Below are positions 32,714 through 41,837 of a stretch of DNA of 64,000 bases, one piece after another; position 1 is the first letter of the stretch, and every line of letters starts with the position of its first letter. Made by a program: the position numbers and the translations under genes. Where the stretch lies: assembly GCA_048595745.1 (NCBI GenBank), contig CP184361.1; one strand, 5' to 3'. The notes under the pieces were generated by a model that had not been told where the DNA came from, did no database searches, and saw nothing but the letters and a program-made list of their open reading frames with translations. The DNA comes from Aquipseudomonas alcaligenes_A. Lineage in GTDB: Bacteria > Pseudomonadota > Gammaproteobacteria > Pseudomonadales > Pseudomonadaceae.

Positions 32714-33157
32714 TCAGGGTAGCCAGTTCACTTCTGGGAACTTGCTCTGGAACTCGGCCGGTATGGCCGTGACCTTGCTCTGGATATAGTCAAAGAATAC
32801 GAAGCCTGATTTGGCCAGCGCGATCAGCGTGGCGTCGAGCGGGCGAGTGATGCGGAAGATGATGTCGCCGCCGTAGCGGTTGAAGTCCATCACGCCGACC
32901 TCGAACAGCAGCTGGTCGCGGGCGTGGGCCTCGGCGCGGTACATGGTGGCAAGATCCGTGACGATGATGCCGGGGCCGTCTTGTGCGGTTTCGCGAATGC
33001 CGTGGTCGAACAGAAACCGGGCCCGAGCCTCCGAGATCATCGAGATCATGGCATCGTTGCTCAGGTGGTTGGCCGCATTGATGTCGGTGCTGCGCACCGT
33101 CATGTGAGTCTGGTAGCGGAACTGCTGCTGGGAAAAGTCGAGCTGGAGACGGGCCAT
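32714..33157 (-). CDS. Hotdog-fold acyl-CoA thioesterase
   Basis: This 147-residue protein belongs to the 4HBT/YbgC-like hotdog family, which hydrolyses acyl-CoA thioesters. It shows the N-terminal beta strand TVRSTDINAANHLSNDAMIS with the Asp/Asn active-site region of the family, then ISEARARFL as the central helix. There is no signal peptide. It is divergent from the ZIP-like gene with a 60-bp shared upstream region. The substrate cannot be told from the sequence. Confidence 0.8.
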   Translation of the reverse strand: MARLQLDFSQQQFRYQTHMTVRSTDINAANHLSNDAMISMISEARARFLFDHGIRETAQDGPGIIVTDLATMYRAEAHARDQLLFEVGVMDFNRYGGDIIFRITRPLDATLIALAKSGFVFFDYIQSKVTAIPAEFQSKFPEVNWLP

Positions 33158-33217
33158 CGCACTTGCCTGAGGGTTGAGGGGGTACCAGTCTAACCGGCTA
33201 CTGCGCGTGGGGGCTGC

Positions 33218-33961
33218 ATGGATTGGGGAATGCTGGCGCAGGCCGGCCTGTGGGGAATAGTTGCGGCCAGCAGTCTGTTGCTGGGGGCGCTGCTCGGCGT
33301 GCTGCTGCGCCTGCCGCAGCGCTTGGTGGCGGCGCTGATGGCCTATGGCAGCGGCGTACTGATCGCTGCGCTGTGCTTTGAACAGATTCCCGAGGCGTTG
33401 CGCCTGGGCGGCCTGGCGCCGACTCTGTGGGGCCTGCTGGCCGGTGGCCTGTGCTTTGTCGCCGCCAACGAGTGGCTAGAGCACCAGGAGCGCCATCAGC
33501 GCGGCCGCGAGGCTGGTGGCCAGGCCCATATGGCCGGGCTGCTGATCGCCGCCGGGGCATTTCTCGATGGCATTCCGGAGTCCCTTGGCCTTGGCCTGGG
33601 CCTGCTCGACGGCGGCCAGGTCAGCCTGATGCTGCTGGTGGCGATCTTTCTTTCCAACCTGCCGGAAGGCCTGGCCAGCGCCGCCGGTCTGCGTGCCGAG
33701 GGACGCAGCCGGCGTTATGTCTTCCGCTTGTGGGGCGGCATCGTGCTGCTTTCGGGGGGCGCCGCCATGGCCGGGCCGGGGCTGTTCGCCGGCCTGTCGC
33801 CGCATTGGCTGGCCGTGGCCCTGGGCTTCTCGGCCGGTGCGGTGCTGTGCATGCTGGTCGATGCAATGATTCCCGAGGCTTTCGCCGAAACCCATGCGCT
33901 GACCGGGTTGATCACCCTGGCCGGGTTCATCACGGCGCTGGCGCTGGACAAGGCGATCTGA
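33218..33961 (+). CDS. ZIP-family metal transporter
   Basis: This inner-membrane protein of 247 residues with about 7-8 hydrophobic segments is similar to ZIP permeases (zinc or other divalent metals). The ZIP helix IV/V signatures are recognisable: GAFLDGIPESLGLGLGL (about 107-123) and AIFLSNLPEGLASAAGL. A hydrophilic histidine-containing loop (LEHQERHQRGREAGG) lies between helices III and IV. The pyrF promoter overlaps its stop codon. The transported ion is not determinable here. Confidence 0.82.
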   Translation: MDWGMLAQAGLWGIVAASSLLLGALLGVLLRLPQRLVAALMAYGSGVLIAALCFEQIPEALRLGGLAPTLWGLLAGGLCFVAANEWLEHQERHQRGREAGGQAHMAGLLIAAGAFLDGIPESLGLGLGLLDGGQVSLMLLVAIFLSNLPEGLASAAGLRAEGRSRRYVFRLWGGIVLLSGGAAMAGPGLFAGLSPHWLAVALGFSAGAVLCMLVDAMIPEAFAETHALTGLITLAGFITALALDKAI

Positions 33962-33986
33962 CCTGGCGCGTGGCTTCCGCTACAAT
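33958..33986 (+). promoter_or_regulatory. Sigma-70 promoter of pyrF
   Basis: CTGACC-N17-TACAAT gives a 5/6 -10 box at the best spacing. The -35 box overlaps the stop codon of the preceding gene. The pyrF ATG is 34 nt downstream of the -10. Confidence 0.6.
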
Positions 33987-34019
33987 GCGCGGCGTTTTTG
34001 ACTTGCCAGTGAGCCCGCC

Positions 34020-34709
34020 ATGTCCACCCCGATCATCGTTGCCCTCGACTTTCCTTCCCGCGATGCGGCCCTGGCCCTGGCCGACCGCCTCGACCCGCAG
34101 CTGTGCCGGGTCAAGGTCGGCAAGGAACTGTTCACCCGCAGCGGCCCGGCGGTGGTCGAGGCGCTGCAGGCCAAGGGTTTCGAGGTGTTCCTCGACCTGA
34201 AATTCCACGATATCCCCAACACCACGGCGATGGCGGTCAAGGCTGCCGCCGAGCTGGGCGTGTGGATGGTCAACGTGCACTGCTCCGGTGGCCTGCGCAT
34301 GATGGCGGCGTGCCGCGAGGAGCTGGACAAACTGGCCGGGCGCAAGCCGCTGCTGATCGGCGTGACCGTGCTGACCAGCATGGAGCAGCAGGACCTGGCC
34401 GGCATCGGCCTGGACATTGCGCCGCAGGAGCAGGTGCTGCGCCTGGCCGGCCTGGCAGCACAGGCGGGCATGGACGGGCTGGTCTGCTCGGCCCAGGAGG
34501 CGCCTGCGCTCAAGGCCAGCCATTCGGCCCTGCGGCTGGTCACTCCGGGCATTCGTCCGGCCGGCAGCAGCGCCGATGACCAGAAGCGCATCCTCACCCC
34601 GGCCAAGGCCCTGGCCGCTGGCTCCGACTATCTGGTGATCGGTCGCCCGATCAGCCAGGCTGCCGATCCGGCCCAGGCCCTGGCCGACATCGTCGCCGAG
34701 CTGCGCTGA
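34020..34709 (+). CDS. pyrF: Orotidine 5'-phosphate decarboxylase
   Basis: PyrF decarboxylates OMP to UMP, the last step of de novo pyrimidine synthesis. It is 229 residues, the normal length. IIVALDFPSRDAAL holds the first active-site Asp. VFLDLKFHDIPNT (about residues 57-69) is the invariant DxKxxDIPNT catalytic block. LVTPGIRPAGSSADDQKR and YLVIGRPI form the phosphate-binding end. It is probably monocistronic, as a long inverted repeat follows and the next gene starts 145 nt later. Confidence 0.97.
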   Translation: MSTPIIVALDFPSRDAALALADRLDPQLCRVKVGKELFTRSGPAVVEALQAKGFEVFLDLKFHDIPNTTAMAVKAAAELGVWMVNVHCSGGLRMMAACREELDKLAGRKPLLIGVTVLTSMEQQDLAGIGLDIAPQEQVLRLAGLAAQAGMDGLVCSAQEAPALKASHSALRLVTPGIRPAGSSADDQKRILTPAKALAAGSDYLVIGRPISQAADPAQALADIVAELR

Positions 34710-34716
34710 GCTCTCT

Positions 34717-34764
34717 ATCCACAAGAGTGATTAAGCGCTGGTGGCCTTCATCACTCTTGTGGAT
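34717..34764. repeat. 15-bp perfect inverted repeat after pyrF
   Basis: The arms ATCCACAAGAGTGAT (34717-34731) and its reverse complement (34750-34764) enclose an 18-nt spacer. It lies between pyrF and the SDR gene. It has no T run and is not GC-rich, unlike the terminators elsewhere in the window. Confidence 0.85.
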
Positions 34765-34854
34765 GATCCTGCACATCGCACCCTGATAGTGCTGCTCGGC
34801 GTCTTCGTCGCTGGCTAGACTTCGCTGGATTTCAACTCCTGCGAGGATGCAGAC

Positions 34855-35616
<762 letters not shown>

Positions 35617-35617
35617 C

Positions 35618-35645
35618 AAAAAGGGCGCCCTGAGGCGCCCTTTTT
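35618..35645 (+). terminator. Bidirectional terminator after the SDR gene
   Basis: The stem AAAAAGGGCGCC / GGCGCCCTTTTT with a 4-nt loop has A and T runs on both sides. It starts directly at the stop codon. Confidence 0.9.
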
Positions 35646-35749
35646 GCATTCTGTTACGACAACCCGTTTCCTTGGCCTGAAAAGCCAGTTACAAGGCTTG
35701 GCCGGTACGTCAACAATCGCGTGCTAGAGAGATCCGGAGAACAACAAGA

Positions 35750-36646
35750 ATGACCGCAAGTGCCTTGAATACCCTGTTCCTGCCCATCGCCCTGGGCATC
35801 ATCATGCTCGGGCTGGGCCTGTCGCTGACCCTGGCGGATTTCGCCCGGGTGGTGAAGTTTCCCAAACCGGTACTGATCGGCCTGGGCTGCCAGCTGCTGC
35901 TGCTGCCGCTGGTGTGCTTCTTCATCGCCAAGGGCTTTGGCCTCGCTCCGGCCCTGGCGGTCGGTCTGATGTTGCTGGCGGCCTCGCCCGGCGGCACCTC
36001 GGCCAACCTCTACAGCCACCTGGCGCACGGCGACGTGGCGTTGAACGTGACCCTCACTGCGGTCAATTCGCTGGTGGCCATCCTCACCATGCCCTTCATC
36101 GTCAACCTGTCGCTGGCCTACTTCATGGAGGGTGACCAGGCCATTCCCCTGCAGTTCACCAAGGTGGTGCAAGTGTTCGCCATTGTGCTCGGTCCGGTGG
36201 CCATCGGCATGGTCATCCGCAAGCTGGCGCCGGGTTTCGCCAATGTCATGGAAAAACCGGTGAAGATCATCTCCGCGCTGTTCCTGGTGCTGGTCGTTGT
36301 GCTGGCCTTTGTCAAAGACTGGCAGACCGTGGTGGATTACGCGCCGGTGGTGGGGCTGGCCGCGTTGCTGTTCAACCTGATCAGCCTGGCCGTGGGCTAT
36401 GGCGTACCGCGCCTGATGAAGCTGCCACGCCGCCAGGCGGTGGCCATCGGCATGGAAATCGGCATTCACAACGGAACCCTGGCGATTGCCCTGGCGCTCA
36501 GCCCGATGCTGCTGAACAACCCGACCATGGCGGTACCGGCGGCTATCTACAGCTTCATCATGTTCTTCACTGCCGCCGCCTTCGGCTGGTGGGTCAACTT
36601 TGCCCATGGCAAGGAGTTGGCGGCCGAGGAGGCTCAGGCGGCCTGA
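35750..36646 (+). CDS. Bile acid:sodium symporter (BASS) family transporter
   Basis: This inner-membrane protein of 298 residues has 9-10 hydrophobic helices. BASS family features are LAASPGGTSANLYSHLAHGD (about 81-100), a crossover-helix type sequence, and IGMEIGIHNGTLAIALAL near residues 231-248. Bacterial members carry organic anions such as pantoate or other carboxylates with sodium; the substrate here is not known. A ribosome-binding site GGAG lies at about 35735. It ends just before a perfect 13-bp terminator hairpin. Confidence 0.9.
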   Translation: MTASALNTLFLPIALGIIMLGLGLSLTLADFARVVKFPKPVLIGLGCQLLLLPLVCFFIAKGFGLAPALAVGLMLLAASPGGTSANLYSHLAHGDVALNVTLTAVNSLVAILTMPFIVNLSLAYFMEGDQAIPLQFTKVVQVFAIVLGPVAIGMVIRKLAPGFANVMEKPVKIISALFLVLVVVLAFVKDWQTVVDYAPVVGLAALLFNLISLAVGYGVPRLMKLPRRQAVAIGMEIGIHNGTLAIALALSPMLLNNPTMAVPAAIYSFIMFFTAAAFGWWVNFAHGKELAAEEAQAA

Positions 36647-36663
36647 GTCTATGAGGCCGTAAA

Positions 36664-36693
36664 GAAAACGCCGCGCGATTGCGCGGCGTTTTC
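36664..36693 (+). terminator. Terminator after the BASS transporter gene
   Basis: A 13-bp perfect stem GAAAACGCCGCGC / GCGCGGCGTTTTC with loop GATT. Confidence 0.88.
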
Positions 36694-36711
36694 GTTTCCG
36701 ATGCTTTGCTT

Positions 36712-36799
36712 CCCTCTCCCGTTTACGGGAGAGGGGAAGGGGGAGAGGGTGCGGCGCCTAGTCCCCTCTCCCTAGCCCTCTCCCCTCGGGGGAGAGGGG
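36712..36799. repeat. Structured intergenic repeat, copy 1 (CCCTCTCCC element)
   Basis: About 88 bp: a hairpin CCCTCTCCCG-TTTA-CGGGAGAGGG, then GGGGGAGAGGG, a variable 12-14 nt core, a direct CCCTCTCCC copy, and a second hairpin CCCTCTCCCC-TCG-GGGGAGAGGG. Copy 2 at 51704 has the same order and length with a different core, so this is a dispersed palindromic element, not chance. Confidence 0.82.
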
Positions 36800-36866
36800 A
36801 CAGTTAGTGCATACCGAGAATCTTCCTGGGCACCATTTCTTTCTGGCCTGGCCAGGATGCAGTCCG

Positions 36867-38063
36867 CTACTTCCTCCAGTTCAGGATCAGCAGGGTCACG
36901 GCGCCGCCGACCAGGCCCCAGAAGGCCGAGCCGATGCCGAGCAGGGTCATGCCCGAGGCAGTGATCATGAAGGTCACCAGCGCGGCGTCACGCTCGGCCG
37001 GTGCCTGCATGGCCTGCGCCAGGCCGTTGCCGATCGAGCCGAGCAGGGCCAGGGCGGCGATCGACAGGATCAGCGCGCTGGGCAGGGCGATGAACAGCGC
37101 GGCCAGGGTGGCGGCGAAGATGCCGGCGAGGCCACAGAACACGCCGTTCCACAGCGCGGCGGTGTAACGCTTGCGCTTGTCTTCGTGGGCTTCGGCGCCG
37201 GTGCAGATGGCGGCGCTGATGGCGGCCAGGTTGATGCCGTGGGAGCCGAACGGTGCTAGCAACAGCGAGGCAATGCCGGTGGTGGCGATCAGCGGTGAGG
37301 GCGGCACGGCGTAGCCGTCGGCGCGCAGCACGGCGAGGCCGGGAATATTCTGCGAGGCCATGGCCACCACGAACAGCGGGATGCCGATGCTGATCGCCGC
37401 GTTCAGTGAGAAGCTCGGCGTGGTCCAGACCGGCACCGCCATCTCCAGGCGGACCTGGCTGAAGTCGAGCAGGCCCTGCGCAGCGGCCACGCCTGCGCCC
37501 ACCAGCAGCGCGCAGAGCACCGCGTAACGCGGCGCCAGGCGCTTGCCGAACAGGAAGGTGAAGAACATCGCCAGCACCAGCAGGGTGCTGGTCTGCGCGG
37601 CGACGAAGATTTCGCTGCCGATGCGGAACAGGATGCCGGCCAGCAGCGCCGCTGCGAGCGAAGCGGGGAGGTGACGCATGACCCGCTCGAAGGCGCCGGA
37701 CAGGCCGAGCAGGCTGAGCAGCAGTGCGCAGACCACGAAGGCGCCGATCGCCTCCGGGTAGCTCACGCCCGGCATGCTGGTGATCAACAGCGCGGCGCCG
37801 GGTGTCGACCAGGCCACCACGATGGGCGTGCGGTAGCGCAGGGACAGCACCACGGTGCAGATGGCCATGCCGATCGACAGCGCCCACAGCCAGGAGGCGA
37901 TCTGCGCGGCATTCAGCCCGGCGGCCTGGCCGGCCTGGAACATCAGCACCAGCGAGCTGGTGTAGCCAGTGAGGGCCGAGACGAAGCCGGCCACCACGGC
38001 GGAGGGCGCGGAGTCGGCCAGCGGGCGCAGGCGGGGAGAGGTGTCCATGGCTTCCAGGGTCAT
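36867..38063 (-). CDS. BenE-family benzoate/H+ symporter
   Basis: This inner-membrane permease of 398 residues has 11-12 hydrophobic helices. The N-terminal VVAGFVSALTGYTSSLVLMF and VVAWSTPGAALL are typical of BenE benzoate transporters. No benzoate catabolic genes are nearby, so the substrate is open. Start: ATG at 38063, overlapping the lysE-type stop by one base (TGATG), with GGGAAG upstream; a second in-frame ATG is at 38048. It appears co-transcribed with the upstream LysE-type gene. Confidence 0.85.
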   Translation of the reverse strand: MTLEAMDTSPRLRPLADSAPSAVVAGFVSALTGYTSSLVLMFQAGQAAGLNAAQIASWLWALSIGMAICTVVLSLRYRTPIVVAWSTPGAALLITSMPGVSYPEAIGAFVVCALLLSLLGLSGAFERVMRHLPASLAAALLAGILFRIGSEIFVAAQTSTLLVLAMFFTFLFGKRLAPRYAVLCALLVGAGVAAAQGLLDFSQVRLEMAVPVWTTPSFSLNAAISIGIPLFVVAMASQNIPGLAVLRADGYAVPPSPLIATTGIASLLLAPFGSHGINLAAISAAICTGAEAHEDKRKRYTAALWNGVFCGLAGIFAATLAALFIALPSALILSIAALALLGSIGNGLAQAMQAPAERDAALVTFMITASGMTLLGIGSAFWGLVGGAVTLLILNWRK

Positions 38064-38677
38064 CACAGGCTTCCCTTGACGTCGATCAGGATAGGGTAGA
38101 GCGAGGCCACCAGCAGCAGGGCCATGCCGATATTGAAGGCGCGCAGTACGCGCGGACGATCCAGCCAGCGCCGCAGCAGGCTGCCGGCCACCGTCCACAG
38201 GCCGACGCTGGGGCAGTTGACCAGGGCGAACAGGGCGGCGATCAGCAGCACGTTGACCAGGAAGCCCTCCTGCGGCGTGTAGGTGGTGATGGCGCCGATG
38301 GCCATGATCCAGGCCTTGGGGTTGACCCACTGGAAGGCCGCCGCCTGGAGGAAGGTGAAGGGCTTGCCGGTGGTTTTGCCGTCGGCATCCGGTGCGCCGC
38401 TGCCGGCGATCTTCCAGGCCAGGTACAGCAGGTAAGCGGCACCGCCGTAGCGCAGCGCGGTGTACAGCGGCGGGAACTGCTCGAACAGCTGGCCGAGGCC
38501 CAGGCCCACGGCGGCCACCAGCAGCATGAAGCCTAGGCTGATGCCGAGCATGTGCGGCAGGCTGCGGCGTACGCCGAAGTTCACCCCGGAGGCGAGCAGC
38601 ATCATGTTGTTGGGGCCGGGCGTCACCGAGGTGACGAAGGCGAAAAGGATAAAGGCGAGCAGCAGTTCCGAGGTCAT
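38063..38677 (-). CDS. LysE/RhtB-family amino-acid exporter
   Basis: This inner-membrane exporter has 204 residues and about 6 hydrophobic segments. The N-terminal signature SVTPGPNNMMLLASGVNFG (about residues 18-36) is diagnostic for LysE/RhtB exporters of amino acids or small amines. It is the first gene of a two-gene unit with the BenE-type permease. The shared upstream region with the divergent membrane-protein gene carries a direct repeat GGTACAG (38730 and 38754). The substrate is unknown. Confidence 0.9.
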   Translation of the reverse strand: MTSELLLAFILFAFVTSVTPGPNNMMLLASGVNFGVRRSLPHMLGISLGFMLLVAAVGLGLGQLFEQFPPLYTALRYGGAAYLLYLAWKIAGSGAPDADGKTTGKPFTFLQAAAFQWVNPKAWIMAIGAITTYTPQEGFLVNVLLIAALFALVNCPSVGLWTVAGSLLRRWLDRPRVLRAFNIGMALLLVASLYPILIDVKGSL

Positions 38678-38815
38678 GGCGATTCTCCGTGGATGCTGGC
38701 AGCCTATGCGCAGCCCGCCCGGGCGTCGCGGTACAGCGGTCTCGACAATGGTCGGTACAGTTCTCCGTGAGCCTTGCAGCGGTATGGACTGTTCCCATTA
38801 CATAAGGAAATCGCC

Positions 38816-39457
38816 ATGGAGCAGAACAACCCTTACGCGGCGCCGCAGGTGACGCTGATCGACCAACAGGTGCCGCAGGGCTTGCCCGGCTGGAGTCCGG
38901 GGCAGCTGCGCGTGCTGGGCTGGCTGTGTCTGGCCTCGGTGGTGGTCACCTTGGTCGCCATGGTGGCGGTGTTTTTTTCCGGGGGCGAGGAGAGCAGTCT
39001 CGCTGGGCGGATCAGCGACTGGATGGGCACCTTGGCGTCCCTGCTGGGCTGCTACCTGCTGCTGCGCTTCAAAGCGTTCCTCGAACAGCGCTTCGCTGCC
39101 GGCGGGCTGACCGCTCCGACCTACCTGATCATCCTCACCAGCCTGACGAGCGAGGCCCTGCACTGGATCTGGGGCGATGCCCTGTTCGCCAGCTTTGACT
39201 GGCGGTCGCTACTCTACTTCGCGGTGTTGGTACTGATGGGGGCGGGCACGGTATGGCTGGGTGTGGTCCTGCTCAAGGTGAAGGAACCTTACCCGGTAGT
39301 GCGGGTGGTGGCTTGGCTTGAGCTAGTCGGTGGAATCATGGCCGCGTCGGTGATCCTGCTCGTGCTGTCCTTCATCCCACTGCTGGCCGGAACTGTCGCC
39401 ACGGCGCTGGTGTTCTTCCGCGGCGCCCGCGAGCTGAGCGGCACACAGGCCGCCTGA
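38816..39457 (+). CDS. Predicted multi-helix inner-membrane protein
   Basis: I do not recognise a specific family. The 213-residue product begins MEQNNPYAAPQ, a proline-rich opening common in bacterial membrane proteins of unknown role. It then has about five hydrophobic helices (roughly residues 38-60, 68-88, 102-122, 131-157 and 166-200). Start: ATG at 38816 with AAGGAAA 7 nt upstream; an upstream ATG at 38774 lacks a ribosome-binding site. Its stop directly abuts the stop of the convergent MarR gene (TGA|TCA), leaving no room for a terminator between them. Confidence 0.75.
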   Translation: MEQNNPYAAPQVTLIDQQVPQGLPGWSPGQLRVLGWLCLASVVVTLVAMVAVFFSGGEESSLAGRISDWMGTLASLLGCYLLLRFKAFLEQRFAAGGLTAPTYLIILTSLTSEALHWIWGDALFASFDWRSLLYFAVLVLMGAGTVWLGVVLLKVKEPYPVVRVVAWLELVGGIMAASVILLVLSFIPLLAGTVATALVFFRGARELSGTQAA

Positions 39458-39910
39458 TCAGTCCTCGCCGCCGGTATGGCGGGCCTTGCTCAGGGCCTGG
39501 TTGACCGCCAGCCAGGCCTGCACCGCCGGCTCGCCGGCCTCGTTGAATACCCGCTCAAGCAGGCGCACCTGTTCGCGGCGCAGGGTCTGCTCCAGCCTCG
39601 CGCCCTCGGCTGTGAGGCCGAGCTGGCGTTTGCGCTTGTCGTCGCTGGCGGCCACGCTCTCGACCATCGACATTTCCTGCAACTGGCGCAACGGCGTGTT
39701 CAGCGCCTGCTTGCTCACGCCCAGGTAGCCGAGCAGTTCCTTGACGCTCAGGCCGGGGTAGCGGGCGATGAAGAACAGGATGCGGTGATGCACGCGCGAC
39801 AGGCCGCGGCGTGCCAGCATCTCGTCGGGTTTGGCGGTGAACGCCTGGTAGCCGAAGAAGAAGGCCTCCATGGCAGCCTGCTGCGCGCTTGGCTTTTTCA
39901 GGTCAAGCAT
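39458..39910 (-). CDS. MarR-family transcriptional regulator
   Basis: This 150-residue winged-helix regulator has recognition elements ILFFIARYPGLSVKELLGYL and GVSKQALNTPLRQLQE (about residues 45-80), with the wing ASDDKRKRQLGLT. It is divergent from an aminotransferase-GST pair. A 17-bp palindrome overlaps its own start codon and another lies 42 bp away, in front of the aminotransferase, so autorepression and control of the neighbours are likely. The start at 39910 is the only ATG near the family N-terminus. The effector is unknown. Confidence 0.88.
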   Translation of the reverse strand: MLDLKKPSAQQAAMEAFFFGYQAFTAKPDEMLARRGLSRVHHRILFFIARYPGLSVKELLGYLGVSKQALNTPLRQLQEMSMVESVAASDDKRKRQLGLTAEGARLEQTLRREQVRLLERVFNEAGEPAVQAWLAVNQALSKARHTGGED

Positions 39911-39917
39911 ATTGACG
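39901..39917. promoter_or_regulatory. Candidate MarR operator 1, over the marR start codon
   Basis: GGTCAA-N5-TTGACG, with a perfect inner 5-bp palindrome. It is centred at 39909. Confidence 0.7.
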
Positions 39918-39942
39918 TATCCATTCCCGGCGTCGTAGTTTC

Positions 39943-39959
39943 GGTCAAACAGTTTGACC
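39943..39959. promoter_or_regulatory. Candidate MarR operator 2
   Basis: GGTCAA-N5-TTGACC, a perfect palindrome (7-bp arms counting inner bases), centred at 39951. That is 42 bp, or four helical turns, from operator 1, which has the same half-sites. Confidence 0.75.
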
Positions 39960-39992
39960 CAATTTATCCTGCCTGTGCTACCGGTGACTTCC

Positions 39993-41171
39993 ATGGCCTT
40001 CTCCGAACGCGTTGCCCGTCTGAAAAGCTCCCTGATCCGCGAAATCCTCGCCGCGGCGCAACGTCCGGAGGTGATGTCCTTCGCCGGCGGCCTGCCCGCC
40101 GAGCCGATGCTGCCGAAAGTGGACTGGAGCGAAATGCCGGCCTCCATCGGCCAGTACGGCATGAGCGAGGGCGAGCCGGCACTGCGCGAGGCGGTGGCCG
40201 CCGAGGCGCGCAAGCTGGGAGTGAACTGCGATGCCAGCCAGGTGCTGATCACCTGCGGCTCGCAGCAGACCCTGGACCTGGCCAGCAAGCTGCTTATCGA
40301 TCCGGGCACCGAGATCCTGGTCGAGGCACCGACCTACCTGGCTGCGTTGCAGTCCTTCCAGCTGTTCGGCGCCGACTGCATCACCGTGCCGCAGGAAGCC
40401 GACGGTCCGGAGCTGGAGGCCCTGCGCGAGCGCCTGCAACAGCACAAGCCGGCCTTCGCCTACCTGATTCCGACTTTCCAGAACCCGTCCGCCGTGCGCT
40501 ACAGCGAGGCCAAGCGCGACGCCGTGGCGGCGCTGCTCGACGAGTTCAACGTTACCCTGATCGAGGACGAGCCGTACCGCGAGCTGGTGTTCGATGCCGG
40601 CAGCGCCACGCCCATCGTCAGCCGCCTCAAACGCACCAGCTGGATCTACACCGGCACCGTGTCCAAGACCCTGCTGCCGGGCCTGCGCGTCGGCTTTCTG
40701 ATCGCCAGCCCGGACCTGTTCCCGCACCTGCTGCGCCTGAAGCAGGCAGCCGACCTGCACACCAACCGCATCGGCCAGTGGCAGGCCCTGCAGTGGCTGG
40801 GCAGCGACAAGTACCAGGCCCACCTGGCCGAGCTGCGCGACTTCTACCGCGTACGCCGCGACGCCATGCAGGTGGCGCTGGAGGAGCATTTCGCCGACCT
40901 GGCCAGCTGGCAGGTGCCGCAAGGCGGTCTGTTCTTCTGGCTGACCCTCAACCACAAACTGGATACCCGTACCCTGCTGCAGCCGGCCATGGCGCAGAAC
41001 GTCGCGTTCATGCCGGGCGAGCCGTTCTTCGTCGAGCCGGACGCCAACCCCGGTCACCTGCGGTTGAACTTCAGCCACGTACCGCCGGAGAAGCTCGGCG
41101 AGGGGCTGCGTCGCCTGGCGGCAGTCATCCGTGAGGCGCAAGCTGCTCTAGACGCGCAAGGGAGCAAGTAG
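39993..41171 (+). CDS. PLP-dependent aminotransferase, class I/II
   Basis: This fold-type I aminotransferase has 392 residues, of the 2-aminoadipate/MocR-catalytic-domain type. PEVMSFAGGLPAEPMLP is its typical opening. LITCGSQQTLDLASKLLIDP is the cofactor phosphate region, LIEDEPYREL holds the Asp that binds the pyridine nitrogen, and GTVSKTLLPGLRVGF holds the Schiff-base Lys (about residue 231). A stand-alone enzyme without the GntR domain. Start: ATG at 39993; an upstream in-frame ATG at 39954 lies inside the operator. The GST-type gene starts 2 nt after its stop, so they form one unit controlled by the divergent MarR. Confidence 0.88.
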   Translation: MAFSERVARLKSSLIREILAAAQRPEVMSFAGGLPAEPMLPKVDWSEMPASIGQYGMSEGEPALREAVAAEARKLGVNCDASQVLITCGSQQTLDLASKLLIDPGTEILVEAPTYLAALQSFQLFGADCITVPQEADGPELEALRERLQQHKPAFAYLIPTFQNPSAVRYSEAKRDAVAALLDEFNVTLIEDEPYRELVFDAGSATPIVSRLKRTSWIYTGTVSKTLLPGLRVGFLIASPDLFPHLLRLKQAADLHTNRIGQWQALQWLGSDKYQAHLAELRDFYRVRRDAMQVALEEHFADLASWQVPQGGLFFWLTLNHKLDTRTLLQPAMAQNVAFMPGEPFFVEPDANPGHLRLNFSHVPPEKLGEGLRRLAAVIREAQAALDAQGSK

Positions 41172-41173
41172 CG

Positions 41174-41776
41174 ATGCTCAAGGTTTACGGCGATTACCGT
41201 TCCGGCAACTGCTACAAGGTCAAGCTGATGCTGCACCTGCTCGGTCGCGAGTATCAGTGGCTGCCGATCGACATCCTCAAGGGCGAGACGCAGACCGCCG
41301 AGTTCCTGGCCAAGAACCCCAACGGCAAGATTCCGGTGCTGGAGCTGGAAGATGGCACCTTCCTCTGGGAGTCCAACGCCATCCTCAATTTCCTCGCCGA
41401 TGGCAGCGCGTTCATCCCCAGCGAGCCGCGCCTGCGCACGCAGATGCTGCAGTGGCAGTTCTTCGAGCAGTACAGCCACGAGCCCTATGTCGCGGTGGCG
41501 CGCTTCATTCAGCTGTACCAGGGCATGCCCGAGGCACGGCGCGAGGAGTATGAGGTGTGCCATGTGCGTGGGCACAAGGCGTTCCGGGTGATGGAGCAGC
41601 AGTTGCAGCGCACGCCCTACCTGGTGGGCGAGCAGTACACCCTGGCCGATATCGCCCTGTATGCCTACACCCATGTGGCGCACGAAGGTGGTTTCGACCT
41701 GAGCGGTTACCCGGCGATCAATGCCTGGCTTGCGCGCGTTGCCAGCCACCCGCGGCACGTGAGCATGTTCGGTTGA
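41174..41776 (+). CDS. Glutathione S-transferase family protein
   Basis: This 200-residue cytosolic GST has an N-terminal thioredoxin-like domain (about 1-77: MLKVYGDYRSGNCYKVKLML, NPNGKIPVLELEDGTFLWES with the cis-Pro and the Glu-Ser glutathione site) and an all-helical C-terminal domain (QYTLADIALYAYTHV). The pairing with the upstream aminotransferase and the MarR regulator suggests a shared response, perhaps to an electrophile or amino compound. This is inference only. It ends before a bidirectional terminator. Confidence 0.9.
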   Translation: MLKVYGDYRSGNCYKVKLMLHLLGREYQWLPIDILKGETQTAEFLAKNPNGKIPVLELEDGTFLWESNAILNFLADGSAFIPSEPRLRTQMLQWQFFEQYSHEPYVAVARFIQLYQGMPEARREEYEVCHVRGHKAFRVMEQQLQRTPYLVGEQYTLADIALYAYTHVAHEGGFDLSGYPAINAWLARVASHPRHVSMFG

Positions 41777-41790
41777 GGTTGACCTGAGGG

Positions 41791-41827
41791 GCATGAAAAA
41801 GCCGGCGCGAAGCCGGCTTTTTCATGC
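41791..41827. terminator. Bidirectional terminator between GST gene and folE
   Basis: A 16-bp perfect stem GCATGAAAAAGCCGGC / GCCGGCTTTTTCATGC with a 5-nt loop and T/A runs on both strands, between convergent genes. Confidence 0.9.
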
Positions 41828-41837
41828 TCGCTGCGTG

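Noticed and set aside
34717..34764. Possible replication origin from two DnaA-box-like words
   Set aside because: Only two imperfect boxes, no AT-rich unwinding region and no dnaA, gyrB or rnpA nearby.
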